NCBI GenBank assembly: GCA_963978905.1
Contig: OZ022261.1
Location: forward strand, 35,262,102-35,326,101
DNA from: Trichostrongylus colubriformis
Taxonomy: Eukaryota; Nematoda; Chromadorea; Rhabditida; Trichostrongylidae
DNA length: 64,000 bases
Reading direction: 5' to 3'
A model generated the notes under the pieces. The model made no database searches and was not told the origin of the DNA. It was given only the letters and a program-made list of their open reading frames with translations. Numbering within the stretch: position 1 is the first letter of the stretch; each line of letters starts with the position of its first letter. This document shows positions 58,101-64,000 of the stretch, piece by piece. The position numbers were made by a program, and so were the translations under genes.

Positions 58101-61100
58101 TCCTCTACTAATTGAAAGTTCAAATTCTAGTGCTTATCGCTGACCTCTGCAGATACGACACCCCTCCCGTTCGGTCAAATATACACCCCCCCCCCCCTTG
58201 TCGAGAAATCCTCGACTTCCGATGTACCCTAGACCCCATTACTATTCTATACTTTTCCTCTTCATCTTACTTAGTTTTATCCCAATTTATTGAATTTCGC
58301 ATCAAACTGAACGAATCAATTGAGTTTCAGCAATGAAAATAACAAGCTAACGTTGTTCTCTTTCAGGAAAAAACCTTGACAAGGAAGTGACTTGAATCAC
58401 TGTATCTCCATTACCCCGCAAAGCGCTCCAAGGACTCATTTATCACGCGCTAAATAACGAAACTTTGTGTTTGCCGCCAGTCTCTGTTACGATATTTCTT
58501 GAGGTCGAGTGTGGTTTTCTTCGTTTGGTTATTAATGGCATCGCGCAAATGCCGTCTCCATCATTCGCGTTCGCTTCTCGTATTCAGTTTTTGTAAAAAT
58601 TCTTTAAATCATGTTTTGCAGCGATTTTCAAGAAAAAAATGACGGCTTCAGTGTGACCACCATTTTCTGAACTATCGCCTAGAACCGGTCGCAAACGAAA
58701 AAAACTTTGAACTTTACTACCATCACCGTCGCCGCCGCCGTTACCATTTCCCTCCAGCGGATCTTTTTACGTCAAACTCGTTCCACCCATTGTTACACTA
58801 TGGTTTGCCACTCTTGAAAATCAAAGGCTGGCTATTGTTGTTTGAAAAACTGGAACCACAGAGGTGAAACCACGGGCAATTGCTTGTTGCTTGTTTTCTC
58901 CTGGAGTAGCCAAGGGTGTGGCCATTAGGACAAAAATTCGCTTCATTGAGTTCGGAGTGTGACGCGATTTTGCGATCTATGCGCACAGTATTGGATGGGT
59001 CCTAAAACGATGACGGTGCCCTACGTCTTATTCCAGGCGTAATCGCTCTAAGACTCAACTAATCGAACGCAAGTAGCTCGTACCAGCGCGTCGCGCGCTA
59101 AACCCGCCCATGCGAATTTTTTGCCCTAATGGCACACATCCAGTAGCTAAAACAAGGTCTCTACTAATACCCGGATTTCGATATCATTTCCTCATCGGGT
59201 TGACAGCCACTTCGATGTGCAAAATGTGCAACCGGGTGTAGAAAGGGACGATAAGGCCCCAAAAACTGTCAAACATGGTCTGAAAAATTTTGAACAGGAG
59301 GTAGGGGAGCACTCAATGTTACAAAATGTGGGGAGTTTTATTTGGCAAACTTTGGTCAAAATCTTTTGCTGTCATTTTCTTCGTATAAGGGAAGATCAAT
59401 GTCATAGCGAGGGCTACAATTTATGATGGCAAGTCACTCTTGAACGTAATAACGACTGTGAGTGGAAGGAAAGTAAATGGCGCATCCCAACAAGGAACCA
59501 AACTAGGTTATATGCTTTATCCTTCTTCCCTTTAAGGTATCCCTTCGCGATTTCTATTTCTTCCAGGATCAAGCAGGCACCTATATGTACATACATAGGC
59601 CTAGTTCTAATTCAATAAGCATAAGTGATAGCGCGCAGGCATGGACTGTTCAAATTAGAGAGCTGATTTGAAATTAAAAGTTTTGGAAAAATATTCGTTA
59701 CACAACACAAGTCGCAATTGGTGTAAAATTTTCTAAATAAAACAAAAAACAGGCTTCACAGCGGGGTGAACGATAATTTTCTTGTGCACTTCCACGGTCT
59801 GCTCTACTCCTATAACCCGTGCGTGGCGTATTCTGACTAGAATGACCATTCTCAAGCAATTCCGTGGCATTTTACTCACTTTCATCAAAATTTATAAAGT
59901 CTCCCACTTTTTTGCCGACCCCTCGGGAACGTAATATCGCTGTTTTTTTTCGGCATGCATTGACAGATAGATCAGTTTGATGACTGATCTGTAGCAATGC
60001 CGAAGCCAAGAAGTTGCAGGGGTCTTTTAATGGCAAAGAGCTCTAGGAGTGAAGTCGAAAAATCGTAAGTCAACTTCTTTTGTGTTATTTACTGTAGTGG
60101 AGGAACTGGGAAATGTCATAAATTGCAAATCTTCGTCGGATCTGCTGATCATCATCGATTCTCTGGGGATCCTTTGTGGTAGCGGTGAGTTGTTTTCAAC
60201 AGCCAAATTTTGCTGAACTATTGATCCCTCCCCCTGTCGCCCTTGATACTCTCCAGTTTGTCGAATAACCATACTTTATTAATCGATCGTTATCATTTTT
60301 GAACACCACTTTTCATTAGCATACTTACAGCACATGTGGTAGTCATCAGTAGGTCCAGTAGGGAAAGGGAAAGTCTCATTAATCTAGAAAAATCCTGGAA
60401 TCCATCCTTGGTCATGGCCGCGCACCGCTTATGGCGATCATGTCGCGCACTGCAGCTTTGCGACGCCGCAACGGGTCCTCTTGCTCCACATCCACGTGTG
60501 GCTGTTATGCTTATAGTGTTTAGCGTATAGTATAGTGCTACTTTACTTCACGCCTGATAAAACACCTTTGGGCAAAGCTGAACATCTCAAGTGATTGGTA
60601 CTTCAAGACAGCAGTCCTGGGAAAACTGCGCAAGATGGAGCGAGAATTCTAGAGAGTCTTTTTCCGACTGACTTCAGTATGTTTCGGAGTACAACAAGGT
60701 GGTTTAACACTTTCATACAGAATCTAAGCGAAAATTATTTTAAAACTCCGCAAAAAATGCCAAAGAGACTAGTACTGAAAAATTAATGCCCGTAATATCG
60801 TGGTCAGTGGGAACCTCATCCCTCTGCCATTTTGTGATGCCAGCAGCAGCGATCTCTGGTATTTTTGCTCTTACCATTTTTTCCTACCCAAGACGTGGTG
60901 CATCGTGCCTGGTCAACCTTGACTGGTTAGCCACGGCGATGACTGATGGTAAAGGCAATACGAACATTTCCGCTTACGGAAGCTGAAGAAGGAGCGTTTT
61001 CGCTCTCATGGAAAGTGCAAGCGTTTCTGGATAGCACACCTAGCCGCACCGGTGCAGCTAGAGGTATCGAGAGTAAAGTCCTACCCAGAAGTGTGCTCTG

Positions 61101-62518
61101 TAAGAATCATTGTCAGAGATCACCCAAAGTCTTTTTCGTTTCGTTGGACGCGACGAAAGGTGGAGCACCGATATGTACAGGAGAAGGTTACAGATCGCTG
61201 TACCTTTCGCTTATCGGAGAAGGTCACTGTGTAAAAAGTACAGCAGGCTCATACATCACTGCGCACATAGCCGGGGCTCGTATGGCCAACTATCATTTCG
61301 GAAATGTCTAATAATTTAAAGATCAGGAAACAGAACTGATTCACCAAAAGGATGCAAAGTCAACTTTGATTGCTAATTACGGTATCTACTCGATTCTTGT
61401 CCCACAAATGAGCAAACACTTTTTGGTAAACATGATATAATAGATTGCAAAAATCACGAGATATTTGCTTATCTACGAAGTTCTAGTAGGAATGTTATTT
61501 TTGGAGCATACCTGGGCTGCCACCTTTTCCTTGGTTTTCGACATCTCGCTTTTACATATCAAATAGATAAATAAATAAATAAATAAAAATCTTGTACTGA
61601 CCATTCCTCTTCCAAATCCGATACCAGTCCATCCCGACGCCGACTGTGGAACTCCACGAAGGATCACACGGAAATGCACAACACCATCACGGATACCGTA
61701 TATCAACTGTTGATTTCCTTCGCGAAATATGCACGGATCAGCAAGGACACCTTCAATTAGGAGACATATGAAAGGAGATGGCAGAGAGAGCATATTTTCT
61801 CAAAGCATCATGATTGTCGAGGTGGTACGTGATATATCCATTGTAAAGGACTTGAAATTTTTCTTAATGGAGGAGAAAATTCAAAAGCTTATATAGGCAT
61901 GCAAGCTGCAGACCATCTTTGTGTCGTCCTTTAGCATGTGGTGCGCCGCGCGTTGCGTGCGAGCTAAGGGTGCCGTGAGTAACTGGGTCCTGGAGCGGTT
62001 GCCCTGCCTGAGCCTAAAATAAGGCGTGGGACATTATAGACGGTTCTAATGGAAAGCGCACCAAAGCCATTCGAAGCACTGTGAGTTGACTGGCTTCTAG
62101 ATCATAGAAATAACGTTAATGCACCACTGAAACGTGTCATACGATGTGCTCAACAAACTGATTGCTTCCAGACTTGTGCAGCCTTACGTGGAAAATTTCT
62201 AAAGGCTATCCGAATTATTTATTTTTAATAGAAAGATATCCTCACTGTGGATGTACAGTTTCCTTAAATGTATATTGTGACAGCTGAAAATGCAGGTTTC
62301 CAGATGAACTACAGGGAGCAAATGATTAAAAAATTTAGTCGCGCGCATGACTGACGTTTCCGAAGGAACTGAGTATCTTTTTTCAGATGATAGCTGTTCT
62401 CAGGCCCTCTCGAAATGCCACTGTGAAATTCAGCTTCTTCAAAAAATAAAATAGAGTACTCACTCGAAATAAAGTGAATTGCGATGAACAGTAAAAGTGA
62501 CATCGCTTTTGGTGCCAT
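55180..62518 (-). CDS. Secreted single-DOMON-domain protein
   Basis: Exons 62518-62464, 61750-61602, 57216-57118, 55460-55335 and 55281-55180 join in phase to 176 aa. Residues 1-22 are a signal peptide (MAPKAMSLLLFIAIHF ... VLA before DPC). The rest is one DOMON beta-sandwich with its usual markers: GWTGIGFGRGM, VVRLANGQVRVTDEYVRGY, VSVTFSRPV and YDSSLLGC. Four cysteines remain after cleavage (25, 139, 170, 174), including a C-terminal CIDQC. DOMON domains bind haem or sugars and often sit next to cytochrome b561 or hydroxylase domains; here the domain stands alone, as in several nematode secreted proteins, so the ligand is unknown. The 4.4-kb intron 57217-61601 is repeat-rich. Exon 2 has its own upstream in-frame ATG (61793), giving an alternative start. 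Confidence 0.88.
56030..56364. mobile_element. MITE family R2, near-complete copy
   Basis: Collinear with 7871-8215: TGTAGCCTCATGTCGAATTT, CTTTGAAGTTTTACGCCCGA, TTAATTAGGATTGTTATA, GGCGGAATTCAACC, and the right end GCGAAAATTCGATATAGAGC. It lies in the gap downstream of the DOMON exon 57118-57216. Confidence 0.8.
57895..57990 (-). repeat. Dispersed repeat R8, copy B
   Basis: Inverted relative to 48740-48850: GGGCACTTCAGGTGTCGAGG, AAAATTGCCGCTTTAGTACC, GACCAAATACGATCCTC. It lies in the long DOMON intron. Confidence 0.65.
58186..58197. repeat. C12 homopolymer (G12 on the DOMON sense strand)
   Basis: Sixth long G/C tract, in the 4.4-kb DOMON intron. Confidence 0.95.
58961..59115. repeat. Head-to-head pair of degraded R1 elements
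   Basis: A forward remnant (58961-59030: GTGTGACGCGATTTTGCGAT, ATTGGATGGGTCCTAAAACG) is followed by a reverse remnant (59036-59115: CGCTCTAAGACTCAACTAAT, TAGCTCGTACCAGCGCGTCG). Same arrangement as 17740-17935. Confidence 0.6.
59415..60231 (+). repeat. Long dispersed repeat R5, copy B
   Basis: Collinear partner of 40281-41090, in the long DOMON intron. Both copies keep the CCCACTTTTTTGCCG and GGGGTGTTTTAATGG-like landmarks (here GGGGTCTTTTAATGG). Confidence 0.75.
60946..61319 (+). other. Region open in all three plus-strand frames
   Basis: Within the long DOMON intron, on the opposite strand. Frame 1 (60946-61311, 121 codons), frame 2 and frame 3 (about 60970-61237 and 61110-61319) each stay open for 60 codons or more. 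The frame ending near 61237 has the most protein-like translation (HLAAPVQLEVSRVKSYPEVC, then SFRWTRRKVEHRYVQEKV) but no Met and no good acceptor. No family is recognised, so it is not called as a gene. Confidence 0.3.
61563..61590 (+). repeat. AAAT microsatellite
   Basis: Seven or so ATAA/AAAT units immediately downstream (gene sense) of the donor after DOMON exon 2. Confidence 0.9.
61938..62015 (+). repeat. R1 element copy
   Basis: Forward copy with GTGCGCCGCGCGTTGCGTGC, GAGCTAAGGGTGCCGTGAGT and AACTGGGTCCTGGAGCGGTT. It lies in the first DOMON intron. Confidence 0.75.
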
Positions 62519-64000
62519 TCGTCGAGTCGGGAAATGGTATGGACGATACGGCCAGTGGTACGGCTCCTTTTAGCGTCGTGCCGTATGCCTCCGCCCCTTT
62601 CTTGACGCCCGTTGCCCTCTACGTGTTCTCTGTTACAACTAGGTGACGACGACCATGTGACGTAGAAACATTGATATCGCTGTCTGGAAACATCATCATC
62701 TTGCTGACGCCTTGTTCCTTTGCAGGAATTCATTTACTTGCAAGAGAGTGGTGAAATTACTGCGTGCATTTGTTTGAAACGGTAACGGACACTAGTTGGG
62801 GAACCGTGGTACGGAACGGGTTTCATCGTGGCGGGGTAACTTTGCAGTATTGACCACTACGTATAGCACTCTGAAATGCACTTTACACTATTTCTGAAAA
62901 TGTGGGCTTATCCTCAGCTTCATTGGTGCAGAAAGTCTGGAGTGCACGAGGAACTGTGTGATTTCGAATTGTGAGAACTGTGAGGTCACGTGATTCTTCT
63001 TCACATCATGATTAGTATATTAGACAGAATATGTAAAAAGAAGTACAGTAAAAGAATGAGAAGATTTTTTTTGTAACTTAAGATCCAAAAATTTGAGAAA
63101 AAATTCGGAGCCGGTTTGAATTCCCGCCGAACCTTTTTTCAACAGTTGTCCAAAGATGCACAATTTGTGATTTGGCGCCCATTTTGATCCGCTCCAAGCC
63201 CTAATTGCCCAGCCTACATTACCCGCATGTTTGGAATATGTGAAAACCTAGAGAGGTATGTCTTGTCTGTCATACATATATCCAAGAACGTCATTTTTAT
63301 CCTGTTGAGATAAATCGTGGCTTTATGGAATCAAAATACTTATAGGGTGTACCACATTTATTCGAGAACGGGGAAAAAGGTCTGACAAGATGATATCATC
63401 ACTGCGGTTTATTCTTGAAGAACTTCTGAAGATTCCCTTTCTATGACCGCACTTCAAGTTACAGCTTCTTTCCATTGTAGTGTCCATGCTTCTGGAAGCC
63501 CATCTATTAGGAAGCCCATCCATCACTTTTATTTTGCATTAAACTGAAGAAAGTGTATCTATTGTAGTGCGAAATCTATCGTTAGATGATAGAATGCCAT
63601 CTTCCAGGAAACCGTTGAGATCAACTTCTGAAACCTGCTATATAAAAGATATAATCATTTCAAGGTGACTTTATAAAGTGGTAACATCCAGTTTTATATA
63701 CCATAACCAGCTCCGTTAGTTCTGGCCACTTTCCCATGCATGCTTTCATATATTTTCACTTTAAAAATACCGTCAGAAGTAGTTCTGTTGGATTTCGGAG
63801 TACTGGAGTATGAAAGTGCAGGTGATTAGTAGTGTAATAGTAGATAAAGCGTAATAAAACGGTCAAAAACCAGAGAACAGACAGCCTGAAGCTGTCCTCC
63901 TCAGTACTACCCTTTGCCCCCTCTGCATCGCTAGCCGATAGAGGTAGATGCAGACGGGTGAGGGTCATGTCAGCCAGCCACAAAGTTGCCCAACCCACGC
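62519..64000. other. Right flank upstream of the DOMON gene, no recognised gene
   Basis: The stretch should include the DOMON promoter. No TATA box or strong splice-acceptor was seen directly before the ATG at 62518. Short open frames (62383-62733, 63756-63998) are antisense or compositional shadows without splice support. Confidence 0.5.

Noticed and set aside
1..64000. CRISPR arrays, phage or bacterial operons, toxin systems
   Set aside because: No regularly spaced repeats with unique spacers, no ribosome-binding-site-led ORF strings, and the gene structure is clearly eukaryotic.

Overview
The window looks like nuclear DNA of a clade V (strongylid, hookworm-like) nematode. This is inferred from genes split into many small exons, short introns of about 50-60 nt next to multi-kilobase ones, the TTTTCAG-type 3' splice sites, splice-acceptor-like AGs just ahead of start codons (as in SL trans-splicing), and abundant short GC-rich repeats. 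No bacterial, viral or organellar gene is seen. All gene models below were built by joining exons by eye at GT..AG sites that keep reading phase.

Layout. (1) Left flank 1-2934: no recognised gene, one attractive unrecognised first-exon candidate on the minus strand (1280-1448). (2) 2935-32424, minus strand: glycogen synthase (gsy-1), about 20 exons spread over 29.5 kb; 19 were located and one of about 26 nt was not. Its 10.5-kb intron (12603-23057) contains a complete peptide-type rhodopsin-family GPCR gene on the same strand (13579-15665, 3 exons). (3) 32425-33092: short divergent promoter region. (4) 33093-39479, plus strand: a TMPPE-type protein with five membrane segments and a metallophosphoesterase domain, 10 exons. 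(5) 42932-53602, plus strand: an SGSM3-type protein (TBC, SH3 and RUN domains), 23 exons. (6) 55180-62518, minus strand: a small secreted DOMON-domain protein, 5 exons.

The genes do not form an evident pathway: glycogen synthesis, neuropeptide-type signalling, a membrane phosphoesterase, Rab/Rap-linked trafficking and a secreted haem- or sugar-binding fold. gsy-1 and TMPPE share a 668-bp head-to-head promoter interval.

Mobile and repeated DNA is dense in the introns. There is a GC-rich dispersed element of about 60-90 bp with at least 16 copies in both orientations, a roughly 340-bp MITE with imperfect terminal inverted repeats, a mariner-type foldback element with TA target duplication, two long direct repeat pairs, and several foldbacks and small tandem repeats. 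Six homopolymeric G/C tracts of 11-16 nt occur, all inside introns and touching all five genes. No autonomous transposase, CRISPR array or convincing intact tRNA or rRNA gene was found.
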